From: WHSM01 sp050701635
GTDB taxonomy: Bacteria; Actinomycetota; Actinomycetes; Mycobacteriales; Micromonosporaceae
DNA length: 16,932 nucleotides
Direction of reading: 5' to 3'
Assembly: GCA_050701635.1 (NCBI GenBank)
Contig: JBOGDF010000086.1
Coordinates: forward strand, 1-16,932
Part shown: piece after piece, positions 5,601 through 12,659 of the stretch
How positions within the stretch are numbered: the stretch's first letter is position 1
Layout of the letters: each line of letters opens with the position of its first letter
Translations under genes and position numbers: made by a program
Notes under the pieces: model-generated
What the model was told of the DNA's origin: nothing
Databases searched by the model: none
What the model saw: the letters and a program-made list of their open reading frames with translations, nothing else

Positions 5601-6683
5601 GTGATACCGAACCCGTTGGGACACCGGCGAGCCGAACGCTTCGCGCAGCTCCTCGACGAGGCGGAAGGCGCACGGCGGCGGCACACCCGCACGTCGTACG
5701 ACGAAGAGCTCTCGCCACTCGTCGCGGTAGCGCACTCCAGCGCGGAACAGATGTCCACCATCGCCGAACAGGTGACGGTGGATCCGGCGTATCGGCGCAG
5801 GCTGCGACAGCGGCTGCTCGCCGTCGCACACACCCAGGGCATCGGCGCCACCGCCGAGGTAGGTCCCGAGCCCGAGCCCGCCGTCGCGCCGCGCCGCCGG
5901 GTCAAGCTGGCCGTCGCGGTCGGCGCCACCGCCGGCGTACTGGCGCTGTCCGGGGTCTCCACCGCAAGTGGTGACGCGATCCCGGGCGACGCACTGTACT
6001 CGGTGAAGCGACAGACCGAGCGGGCCCAGCTGGCGCTCGCCGGCTCGGATGTGAACCGGGGCCAGCTGTATCTCGGCTTCGCACGCACCCGGCTCAGCGA
6101 GGCCGAGGCCGTGGCCAGCAATCCCGACGCGCTGGAGTCCGCACTCGACGACATGGACTCAGACACCCGGGGCGGCGTACGGCTGCTCACCGGCGCCGCG
6201 GTGGACCGCCGGGACGCGGCCGTGCTCAGCACCGTGGAGAGCTTCGTCTCTGGACAGCGCCGCAAGGTGGTCGACCTGGTCACCCAGCTGGACGGGGAGT
6301 CGCGTACCAGGGCGCTCAGCTCGCTGGAGCTGCTGGACCAGGCCTCGGAACGCGTGTCCGGCCTGACCCCCGCTCTGCTGTGCACCAGCGAGACCGAGCG
6401 GCATAGCGACGCGCTCGGCCCGGTGCCGCAGCGCTGCTCCGCACTGCCCGACGCGGGTCGACCCGGCGTCGGTACGGGCAGCGACAAGGCCTCGCGGGAC
6501 ACCCGTACCTCCGACAAGCCCGGTACGGAGCCCGGCCGGCCCGGTGACCCGTCGCCGGGCGGCCTGCTGCCGATCGACCCGACCAACCCGCTGCCCGGCC
6601 CGAGCGAGTCACCGCAGAAGTCCCCCACCGCCGGCATCCTCGACGAGCTGGGCCGCATCCTCGACGACCTCCTGGGCGGCTGA
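5601..6683 (+). CDS. rsbN: DUF5667 membrane protein, RsbN-type anti-sigma factor candidate
   Basis: This 360-residue single-pass membrane protein has a cytoplasmic N-terminal region (about 1-97) with helical, Arg/Glu-rich segments (HRRAERFAQLLDEAEGARRR; AEQMSTIAEQVTVDPAYRRRLRQRL), suited to binding a sigma factor. The transmembrane helix is at about 101-121 (VKLAVAVGATAGVLALSG). An external DUF5667 block begins PGDALYSVKRQTERAQLAL and continues through RTRLSEAEAV. The C-terminus is Pro/Ser/Gly-rich. Streptomyces RsbN, the antagonist of sigma-BldN, is encoded directly after bldN and belongs to this family, so position and architecture support the call. GTG 5601 is preferred over GTG 5592 because AGAGGAGG (5585-5592) would otherwise abut the start; it gives a spacing of 8. 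Residues that contact the sigma factor cannot be assigned from sequence alone. Confidence 0.8.
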   Translation: MIPNPLGHRRAERFAQLLDEAEGARRRHTRTSYDEELSPLVAVAHSSAEQMSTIAEQVTVDPAYRRRLRQRLLAVAHTQGIGATAEVGPEPEPAVAPRRRVKLAVAVGATAGVLALSGVSTASGDAIPGDALYSVKRQTERAQLALAGSDVNRGQLYLGFARTRLSEAEAVASNPDALESALDDMDSDTRGGVRLLTGAAVDRRDAAVLSTVESFVSGQRRKVVDLVTQLDGESRTRALSSLELLDQASERVSGLTPALLCTSETERHSDALGPVPQRCSALPDAGRPGVGTGSDKASRDTRTSDKPGTEPGRPGDPSPGGLLPIDPTNPLPGPSESPQKSPTAGILDELGRILDDLLGG

Positions 6684-6816
6684 GCGGTCGCCTCAGCTGT
6701 CCGCTGGCGGCGTTCTCCGCGCCTTGTGTGACCTCCGGCCACACGGCGGCTTGTGCGGCCTTGCCAGCGAGCAGCTGAGACGGCCGCTGGCTGACGGCCT
6801 CTTAGCGGTTGGGCCA

Positions 6817-6838
6817 CCCCGGCCCGGCCGCGCCGGGG
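6817..6838 (+). terminator. GC-rich hairpin after rsbN
   Basis: CCCCGGC (6817-6823) and GCCGGGG (6832-6838) form a perfect 7-bp stem with an 8-base loop. It lies 134 bases after the rsbN stop and just before the promoter of the next gene. There is no T-tract, which is usual for actinobacterial terminators. The assignment is tentative. Confidence 0.35.
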
Positions 6839-6861
6839 CGGGTCACGCGGTGGCGCTGCCG

Positions 6862-6867
6862 TAGGCT
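6862..6867 (+). promoter_or_regulatory. probable -10 element (TAGGCT) of the HAD gene
   Basis: TAGGCT fits the actinobacterial TANNNT -10 pattern and ends 8 bases before the ATG. Transcription would begin at or next to the start codon, giving a leaderless message. No Shine-Dalgarno sequence is evident. The -35 is not recognisable. Confidence 0.4.
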
Positions 6868-6875
6868 TTGGGGCT

Positions 6876-7802
6876 ATGTGGGCTTGGTTTCGGCGGCGTG
6901 CCCGGGTAAGGGCGGCGCGTGCGCATCTGGCCGGGGTCGCCAGTGCCGAGGTGGCCGTGGCGAGCGCTGCTGCCGGTGAGCTGGGCACCGCCGCGCCTGA
7001 GCTGGAAGCCGCGCTCGACGTCGTGCCGGACCGTAGCGCCGCGGCGTTCTTCGATGTCGACAACACCATGTTGCGCGGCGCATCGATCTACTGGCTGGTG
7101 CGCGGGATGGCGGCCCGCAACTACTTCACCGCCCGGGATCTGGTCCACTTCGGCTTCAAGCAGCTGCGGTTTCAGCTCTCGGGCGAGAACGCCGGCGACA
7201 TCGCGGCCGCCCGGCAGGCGGCGCTGGCGTTCATCGCCGGCCGCAAGGTCGAGGAGATGCACGAGCTCAGCGAAGCGGTGTACGACGAGCTGATGGCCAA
7301 GCGGATCTGGTCGGGCACCAGGGCGCTGGCCGAGCTGCACCTGGCCGCCGGGCAGCGGGTCTGGCTGGTCACCGCCGCCCCGGTCGAGGTGGCGCGGCTG
7401 ATCGCCCGCCGGCTCGGGCTCACCGGCGCGCTGGGGACCGTCTCGGAGATCGACAACGGGGTCTACACCGGCCACCTGGTGGGCGACCTGCTGCACGGTG
7501 CCGCGAAGGCGGAGGCGGTGAAGGCGCTCGCCGCGGCCGAGGGGCTCGACCTGGAGCGGTGTGCGGCGTACAGCGACTCGTCGAACGACCTGCCGATGCT
7601 GACCACGGTCGGCCGCGCGGTGGCGGTCAACCCGGACAGCGAGCTGCGCCGGGTGGCGAAGCGCCGGGGCTGGGAGATCCGGGATTTCCGTACGGGTCGC
7701 AAGGCCGCGAAGGTCGCCGTACCGTCCGCGGTCGGTGCCGGCGCGGTGGCGGGCGCGGTGTTCGGGGTGCTGGCGATGCGGCGCCGCCGCAAGGACAAGT
7801 GA
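6876..7802 (+). CDS. HAD-IB family phosphatase, SerB1-like, with C-terminal membrane helix
   Basis: This 308-residue haloacid-dehalogenase-superfamily hydrolase has motif I FFDVDNTML (nucleophile D60, acid D62), motif II LVTAAP (T166), K211 as a motif III candidate, and motif IV YSDSSNDLPM (D234, D238). The helical cap between motifs I and II (about 70-155) is typical of subfamily IB, the group that includes phosphoserine phosphatase and M. tuberculosis SerB1 (Rv0505c). The N-terminal 50 residues are Ala-rich and helical. Residues 281-300 form a hydrophobic helix followed by RRRRKDK, so the enzyme is probably held on the inner face of the membrane. That argues against a simple serine-biosynthesis role, and a lipid or envelope phosphate substrate is possible. 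The stop overlaps the start of the next gene (GTGA). Confidence 0.88.
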   Translation: MWAWFRRRARVRAARAHLAGVASAEVAVASAAAGELGTAAPELEAALDVVPDRSAAAFFDVDNTMLRGASIYWLVRGMAARNYFTARDLVHFGFKQLRFQLSGENAGDIAAARQAALAFIAGRKVEEMHELSEAVYDELMAKRIWSGTRALAELHLAAGQRVWLVTAAPVEVARLIARRLGLTGALGTVSEIDNGVYTGHLVGDLLHGAAKAEAVKALAAAEGLDLERCAAYSDSSNDLPMLTTVGRAVAVNPDSELRRVAKRRGWEIRDFRTGRKAAKVAVPSAVGAGAVAGAVFGVLAMRRRRKDK

Positions 7803-8926
7803 CCGCCCACGGGCGGCATCGGCATCCCGCCACCGGACGGCTCTCGCTCGGGATCGGACTGGTGGTCGCCCTGGTGGCGGGCGCGGTGGTGCTGTGGCTG
7901 CCGTCGCCCGGGCGGGACCAACCGGCCGCGCCGGCCCCGACCGGGCCGCTGCGGCTGACCGGGGAGTTCCCGAAGGCGACGCTCGGGCAGCTGCCCACCA
8001 CGCTGCCGGACGGCACCTCGTACACCCCGCTGATGTTTCTGAAATCCGACCTGTCGGTGGGCACCGCCGGGTCGCCCGGCAGTACGCAGCGCCTGCTGCT
8101 GTACGGCAAGGGCGAGCCGCGGCAGCTGCACACCCTGGACGCCGCCGCGCGCCCCGGGTTCAACGCCGTCACCTCAGACGGCGAGCGGGTGGTGTGGGCC
8201 GAGACCGTGCCCGGCGCCGGCAGCGCCGCGGTCACCACGTTCTGGGTCGCCGACCTCGCCGGCGGCGCGGCACGGAAGATCACCGACGACACCGGCGACG
8301 TGATCTTCTTCGGCTCCCAGTACGACCTGCAGCTGGTCGACGGGCGGCTGCACTGGGCCGCGGTGCCCCCGGGAGCCGGCGATCCCGCCACCGAGCTGCG
8401 GTCGGTGCCGGTCGGTGGCGGCAAGGTCAGCGTCACCCAGATCAAGGGTGGGTACGCGTTGGCGCGCTGGCCCTGGCTGGTCACCATCGGCGGCACCGGC
8501 GAAGGCCCGACGAAGGTACGCAAGGCGACCGGCGGCCCGGAGAGCCAGGTGCCGGCCGGCAGCGGCGAGATGGTCACCTGCGGGGCGGTGTGGTGCCGGG
8601 TGGTCGTGCTGGGTACACAGGGCACGGCCCGGCTCGACCTGATGCGTACGGACGGCTCGAAGCGGCGTCAGGTGACCGGCAGCGCCGCCACCCCGGCGGT
8701 GTTCGACGTGATGCTGCTGGACCGGTTCGAGCCGCTGGTCGCCGCGGCCCGCAACGGCTCGGCGCAGGATCAGCGGCTACTGCTGTACGACGCCACCACC
8801 CGCAAGACGATGATCGTGGCCGACGCCGTCGGCACCGTACGCGGCCGCGACGGCTTCCTGTGGTGGACCAGCGGCAAGGCCGAAACCCAACGCTGGCACG
8901 TGCTGGACCTGCGCTCGTTGGCCTAG
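7799..8926 (+). CDS. membrane-anchored, beta-propeller-like protein of unknown function
   Basis: This 375-residue protein begins at GTG 7799, overlapping the HAD stop by four bases, so the two are co-translated. An N-terminal signal anchor lies at about 15-35 (LSLGIGLVVALVAGAVVLWL). The external domain has repeated strand motifs ending in aromatic residues (ERVVWAETVPG, GRLHWAAVPPG, RWPWLVTIGG, DGFLWWTSG), as in TolB or WD-like propellers. Two cysteines in VTCGAVWCRVVV could form a disulfide. No enzymatic motif is visible. Its fusion-like coupling to a membrane-attached phosphatase suggests a joint envelope role. Its TAG stop shares the tetranucleotide CTAG with the stop of the convergent acyltransferase gene. 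Confidence 0.8.
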   Translation: MTAHGRHRHPATGRLSLGIGLVVALVAGAVVLWLPSPGRDQPAAPAPTGPLRLTGEFPKATLGQLPTTLPDGTSYTPLMFLKSDLSVGTAGSPGSTQRLLLYGKGEPRQLHTLDAAARPGFNAVTSDGERVVWAETVPGAGSAAVTTFWVADLAGGAARKITDDTGDVIFFGSQYDLQLVDGRLHWAAVPPGAGDPATELRSVPVGGGKVSVTQIKGGYALARWPWLVTIGGTGEGPTKVRKATGGPESQVPAGSGEMVTCGAVWCRVVVLGTQGTARLDLMRTDGSKRRQVTGSAATPAVFDVMLLDRFEPLVAAARNGSAQDQRLLLYDATTRKTMIVADAVGTVRGRDGFLWWTSGKAETQRWHVLDLRSLA

Positions 8927-10029
8927 CCGAAGATGCCGTTACGGCGGAGTAGCACCTGGTAGAGCGTCTGCTGGATGGTCTCGCGTACCTGGTCGGCGAG
9001 GTTGAACACCGCCATCGGGTCGTCGGCGCTGGCGGCGAGATCCTCGGTGCTGATCGGCTCCCCGAAGTGGATCAGCCACTTGCTGGGCAGCGGAATCACG
9101 CCGAGCGGCCCGAGCCACGGGAACAGCGGCGTCACCGGGAAGTACGGGATCCCGAGCAGCCGCGCCAGCGGCTTGATGTCGCCGATCAGCGGGTACGTCT
9201 CCTCGGCGCCCACGATCGACACCGGGATGATCGGCGCCTTGGTACGCAGCGCCGCCGACACGAAACCGCCCCGCCCGAAGCGCTGCAGCTTATACCGCTC
9301 CGAGAACGGCTTGCCGACGCCCTTGAAGCCCTCCGGGAACACCGCGACCAGCTCGCCGGAGTTGAGCAGCCGCTCGGCGTCCGGGTTGCACGCCAGGGTG
9401 GCGCCGGACTTGCGCGCCATCTCGGCGACCAGCGGCGTACTGAACACGAAGTCGGCGCCGAGCTGGCGCAGGTGCCGGCCGGAGGGGTGCTCGTCGCGTA
9501 CCGCCACGGTCAGCATCAGCGCGTCGAGCGCGATGGTGCCGGAGTGGTTGGCCACCAGCAGCGCCGAGCCGTCGGCGGGGAGATTCTCCACCCCGCTCAC
9601 CTCGACCCGGAACCAGTGCTTGTAGACCAGCCGCAGCAGCGGGATCAGCACGTTGTCGGACAGGTCCGGGTCGAACCCGAACTCGTCGACGTCGTACTCC
9701 CCGGTGATCCGGCGGCGTACGAACGCCAGCAGGCTGGCGATCCGGCGGTCCCACTCGTCAGGCTCGCGGACGGTCACCGCCGGTGCCGACGTCGCGGTCG
9801 CGTCGTCCACTGCCTTCAGCGGGGGTACGTCGTCGCGCCGGCGTACCGGTCTCGGGGGCCGCGCGACCAGCTCGCCGGTGGCAAGCTGCTCCGGCGCCGG
9901 GATCACCGGCTTGCGGGCATGCCGGGGCCGGGTGCCGCGTGGCGCGATCCTGGCCGTCGGGTCGGTCGGTCTGCTGAGCTCGGCACGCTTCGCGGCGTGG
10001 TCGTCGAGACGGATCACCTCGCCGTTCAT
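8923..10029 (-). CDS. PlsC-like lysophospholipid acyltransferase family protein
   Basis: This 368-residue protein has an acyltransferase domain at about 135-330 preceded by a long, charged, probably disordered extension (1-95). The catalytic block reads VANHSGTIALDA, with His162 and Asp169. The usual PlsC spacing is His-X4-Asp; here it is His-X6-Asp, as in the NHSG-type subgroup related to monoacylglycerol acyltransferases and to M. tuberculosis Rv0502. The second motif FPEGFKG (231-237) and a later IIPVSIVGAEE strand are present. It should transfer an acyl chain from acyl-CoA or acyl-ACP to a glycerolipid; the acceptor is unknown. ATG 10029 is chosen: GGGAGG is 7 bases upstream and the ATG overlaps the preceding TGA as TGATG. 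A GTG one codon earlier is the alternative. Confidence 0.9.
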   Translation of the reverse strand: MNGEVIRLDDHAAKRAELSRPTDPTARIAPRGTRPRHARKPVIPAPEQLATGELVARPPRPVRRRDDVPPLKAVDDATATSAPAVTVREPDEWDRRIASLLAFVRRRITGEYDVDEFGFDPDLSDNVLIPLLRLVYKHWFRVEVSGVENLPADGSALLVANHSGTIALDALMLTVAVRDEHPSGRHLRQLGADFVFSTPLVAEMARKSGATLACNPDAERLLNSGELVAVFPEGFKGVGKPFSERYKLQRFGRGGFVSAALRTKAPIIPVSIVGAEETYPLIGDIKPLARLLGIPYFPVTPLFPWLGPLGVIPLPSKWLIHFGEPISTEDLAASADDPMAVFNLADQVRETIQQTLYQVLLRRNGIFG

Positions 10030-11213
10030 CACCCCTCCTCCCGTGGAGCTGGGTGGCGACCTGGGGCTGATGCCCCGGCGCCCGCGGGTGCGAAACCTCG
10101 TCGCGCCTGCCGGATCTGATCGATCAGCAGCCCCTCCATCGCGGCCACGTTGTGCGGGCTGATCACCGAGGTCAGGTCATGTCCCCGTACGAAATCATCG
10201 AATGCCTCGACGGTACGGCGGGGCCGGAAACCGTACTCGGCGAACAGCCGCGTGGTGTCGACCACCCGGCCGTGCTTGAGAAAGTCGAGCTGGTCCATCG
10301 AGAAGTCGATCAGGCCGCTGCGCTTGGCCACCTCGGCGACGCCGAACAGCCCGATCTCGGGCACCGGCACCGGCACCCGTCCGGCCCGGCGGATCGCCTG
10401 GGAGAGCAGCAGTACGCCGTCGCCGGCCACGTTGAACACCCCGGGGTGGTCCTCCAGCACCGAGCGGTGCAGTACCTCGAGCGCGTCGTCGGTGTGTGCG
10501 AACTGCATGCGCGGGTCGTACCCGAGGGCGGTCGGGACCACCGGGAGCGAGAAGTAGCGGGTCATCGTGGTGTCGGCGCTCGGGCCGATGAACGGGGCGA
10601 AACGCAGCACGGTGACCGCCACGTCGGGGCGGCGCCGGGAGAAGCCGCGCAGGTAGCCCTCGATCTCAATGATGTCCTTGGAGAAGCCGCCGCGCGGTGT
10701 CTGCCGGGGCGCGGTGTCCTCGGTGAACATCGCCGGGTCACGGGGCGAGGCACCGTACGCCGCGACCGACGACTTGACCACCAGCTTGCGTACCGCTGGC
10801 GCCTTCTGGCAGGCCGCGAGCAGCTGCATGGTGCCGATCACGTTGAGCTCCTTGGCGGCGGAGCGTACGCCGCCCCGGGCGGCGGAGCCGAGCACCGCCA
10901 TGTGCACCACGGTGTCGACCCCGGAGCCCACGATCACCTTCGCGATCAGGGGATTCTGGATGTCGGCGCGTACGAACTCCAGCTTGTCGCCGAGCCGCCG
11001 GTCCGCCTTGCGGCGGCGCCGGTCGGGTTTCGCGGTCGCCTCGGTGTCGTCTGCCAGCAGCGCCGCGGCCTCACCGGTGGGCGGGCTGGTGTCGACCGCG
11101 ATCACCCGGTGTACGCCGGGATCGGCGGCCAGCCGGGCAGCCACCACCGCGCCGAGATAACGGCTGACTCCCGTGACGAGGACGGTGGGAGAACCGGTGG
11201 ACTGCGGTGGCAT
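10029..11213 (-). CDS. NAD-dependent epimerase/dehydratase family protein (GalE2/Rv0501-like), catalytic motif degenerate
   Basis: This 394-residue extended-SDR-like protein has an N-terminal Rossmann motif VLVTGVSRYLG (11-21), an IAVDTS strand end (38-43) and the family's VHMAVLGS region (103-110). The active-site region reads VVKSSVAAYG (145-154), but the expected Tyr-X3-Lys is absent: the matching stretch is GGFSKDIIEIEGYLRGF (175-191), with Phe where Tyr should be. A 20-residue basic insert (about 60-75, KPDRRRRKADRR) follows the second strand. It therefore probably binds NAD(P) but may not be a standard sugar epimerase. The start is ATG 11213 with GGGGAGG 5 bases upstream; an open frame continues to 11282 but would run through the hairpin after bS22. 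It is coupled to the acyltransferase gene by TGATG. Confidence 0.88.
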   Translation of the reverse strand: MPPQSTGSPTVLVTGVSRYLGAVVAARLAADPGVHRVIAVDTSPPTGEAAALLADDTEATAKPDRRRRKADRRLGDKLEFVRADIQNPLIAKVIVGSGVDTVVHMAVLGSAARGGVRSAAKELNVIGTMQLLAACQKAPAVRKLVVKSSVAAYGASPRDPAMFTEDTAPRQTPRGGFSKDIIEIEGYLRGFSRRRPDVAVTVLRFAPFIGPSADTTMTRYFSLPVVPTALGYDPRMQFAHTDDALEVLHRSVLEDHPGVFNVAGDGVLLLSQAIRRAGRVPVPVPEIGLFGVAEVAKRSGLIDFSMDQLDFLKHGRVVDTTRLFAEYGFRPRRTVEAFDDFVRGHDLTSVISPHNVAAMEGLLIDQIRQARRGFAPAGAGASAPGRHPAPREEG

Positions 11214-11221
11214 GGCGCCCT

Positions 11222-11243
11222 CCCCGAGTCGGCGAGACTCCGG
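11222..11243 (-). promoter_or_regulatory. hairpin overlapping the ribosome-binding site of the epimerase-like gene
   Basis: On the minus strand GAGTC (11240-11236) and GACTC (11230-11226) pair around a 5-base loop, with GG/CC pairs beyond a C-C mismatch. The right flank is the GGGG of the Shine-Dalgarno GGGGAGG. Folding could limit ribosome access. Confidence 0.35.
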
Positions 11244-11262
11244 ATGTCGCGTGGCCCCAAGG

Positions 11263-11285
11263 CGGGTGCCCAGAACGGGCACCCG
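11263..11285 (-). terminator. strong hairpin directly after the bS22 gene
   Basis: CGGGTGCCC (11285-11277 on the minus strand) pairs perfectly over 9 bp with GGGCACCCG, with a 5-base loop. It begins 5 bases after the bS22 stop and lies before the epimerase-like start. It has no T-tract. It is probably a partial terminator or an RNA-stability hairpin that sets a higher bS22 level than the downstream genes. Confidence 0.6.
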
Positions 11286-11290
11286 GAGGG

Positions 11291-11392
11291 TTACTTGCCG
11301 AGCTTCCTACGCTGGACGCGGGTCTTGCGCAGCAACTTGCGGTGCTTCTTTTTCGCCATCCGCTTGCGGCGCTTCTTGACCACCGAACCCAT
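11291..11392 (-). CDS. small ribosomal protein bS22 (AURKAIP1/COX24-type), 33 residues
   Basis: The 33-residue product begins MGSVVKKRRKRMAKKKHRKL and ends LLRKTRVQRRKLGK; more than half its residues are Lys or Arg. It matches the actinobacterial AURKAIP1/COX24-domain peptide, related to mitochondrial mS38 and seen as bS22 near the decoding region in mycobacterial ribosome structures. The start ATG 11392 has GAGGGG 8 bases upstream. The gene order (this peptide, GalE2-like, acyltransferase) matches Rv0500B-Rv0501-Rv0502 in M. tuberculosis. It is small enough to be missed by length-filtered gene calling. Confidence 0.9.
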   Translation of the reverse strand: MGSVVKKRRKRMAKKKHRKLLRKTRVQRRKLGK

Positions 11393-11509
11393 ACTTAGAA
11401 CCCCTCGCGTTACCAGCCACGCCGGCATCCGGCCGAATCGGCCGCGGACACCTCTGTGTGGGAAGTCGACTGACGAACCTGTCCAGGGTACCGGTGCCCG
11501 GGGTGAATA

Positions 11510-11522
11510 ACCCAGCCTGGGT
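11510..11522. promoter_or_regulatory. dyad ACCCAG-C-CTGGGT between bS22 and fabH
   Basis: Six-base arms with a one-base centre lie in the 171-base divergent gap, 42 bases before the fabH start. It could be an operator for fabH or for bS22. Nothing else definite was seen in this gap. Confidence 0.25.
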
Positions 11523-11563
11523 CCAGAGAGTGGTCTCGATCGGTACGGCGCTGGTTAACTGGG

Positions 11564-12565
11564 GTGGTGAATCGACGTATCACGGTGCCGACGGGGTCGC
11601 CGTACACCAAGGTCATGGGTTTGGGTGTCTACCGTCCTTCGCGGGTGGTGAGCAACGCCGAGATCTGCGAGCGCATCGACTCCAGCGACGAGTGGATCCG
11701 CACCCGGTCCGGGATCATCGAGCGGCGCTGGGCCACCGAGGACGAGTCGCTGATCGACATGTCGGTGGCGGCCGCCCGGGACGCCGTGAAGGCCGCGGGG
11801 ATCACGCCGGAGCAGGTCGGCGTACTGATCGAGGCGACCAGCACCTACCTGATGAACACCCCCGCCGGCGCGGTGGAGATCGCCCGCCAGGTGGGGTGTA
11901 CGAACGCCGCCGCGTTCGACATCAGCGCGGCCTGCGCCGGCTTCTGCCACGCGGTCGCGCTCGGCAGCGACATGATCCGGGCCGGCACCGCCGAGTACGT
12001 GGTGGTGATCGGCGCCGAGAAGCTGTCCACGTTCACCGACCAGGAGGACCGTTCGACGGCGTTCATCTTCGCCGACGGGGCGGGCGCGGTGGTGCTGGGT
12101 CCGTCCGACGTGGCCGGGATCGGCCCGGTGGTGTGGGGCACCGACGGCGAGCAGGGCGACGCGATCCGGCAGAACAAGGACTTCGTCACGCTGATCAACA
12201 CCGGCGAGCCCGGCTACGTACGGATGGACGGCCAGAAGGTGTTCCGCTGGGCGGTCTACTCGATGATCCCGGTGGCGCGGAAGGCGCTGGAGGCCGCCGG
12301 CGTGACGGTCGACGAACTGGACGCGTTCATCCCGCACCAGGCCAATCTGCGGATCATCGACGCGCTGGCGCGTGGCCTCAAGCTGCCCGAGTCGGTGGCG
12401 ATCGCGCGTGACATCGAGCGGCAGGGCAACACGTCCGCGGCATCTGTACCGCTGGCGATGCACGCGATGCTCGAATCCGGTGAAGCTCGCAGCGGCGACC
12501 TCGCGCTGATCATGGGCTTCGGCGCCGGCCTGGTGTACGCCGCCCAAGTCATCACCCTGCCGTAG
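11564..12565 (+). CDS. fabH: beta-ketoacyl-ACP synthase III
   Basis: This 333-residue thiolase-fold condensing enzyme joins an acyl-CoA starter to malonyl-ACP, beginning fatty-acid synthesis. The Cys-His-Asn triad is intact: C124 in ISAACAGF, H258 in IPHQANLRIID, and N289 in GNTSAASVP. The C-terminal FGAGLVYAAQ block is typical. Length and sequence fit a housekeeping FabH rather than a polyketide starter enzyme, and no acyl carrier protein or polyketide genes lie nearby. Isolation from a fab operon suggests its own control. The start could be GTG 11564 or GTG 11567; no good ribosome-binding site is seen, and TTAACT (11555-11560) may be a -10 for a nearly leaderless message. Confidence 0.93.
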   Translation: MVNRRITVPTGSPYTKVMGLGVYRPSRVVSNAEICERIDSSDEWIRTRSGIIERRWATEDESLIDMSVAAARDAVKAAGITPEQVGVLIEATSTYLMNTPAGAVEIARQVGCTNAAAFDISAACAGFCHAVALGSDMIRAGTAEYVVVIGAEKLSTFTDQEDRSTAFIFADGAGAVVLGPSDVAGIGPVVWGTDGEQGDAIRQNKDFVTLINTGEPGYVRMDGQKVFRWAVYSMIPVARKALEAAGVTVDELDAFIPHQANLRIIDALARGLKLPESVAIARDIERQGNTSAASVPLAMHAMLESGEARSGDLALIMGFGAGLVYAAQVITLP

Positions 12566-12588
12566 CACCCGCCCGGCGCGGGCTCAGC

Positions 12589-12644
12589 CAAGATCATGGG
12601 GCCCTTGATGCAGTCATGACTGCATCAAGGGCCCCATGATCTTG
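12589..12644. repeat. perfect 56-nt palindrome, family B, copy 1
   Basis: The left half starts CAAGATCATGGGGCCCTTGA and ends GCAGTCA at 12616; the right half 12617-12644 is its exact reverse complement, with no spacer and no mismatch. It lies between the convergent fabH and proline dehydrogenase genes (stops at 12565 and 12660). A second half-site begins at 16908. It could be a bidirectional terminator, a cruciform or a protein site. Confidence 0.9.
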
Positions 12645-12659
12645 TCGGCGCAGGCGGGA

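Noticed and set aside
10152..11510. Rightward open frame of 452 codons opposite the epimerase-like gene and bS22
   Set aside because: It runs antisense through two recognised genes, and its composition is typical of an antisense GC-rich frame.
11564..12565. FabH as part of a polyketide or specialised-metabolite cluster
   Set aside because: The neighbours are ribosomal, proline catabolism and regulatory genes; there is no acyl carrier protein, ketosynthase pair or cyclase.
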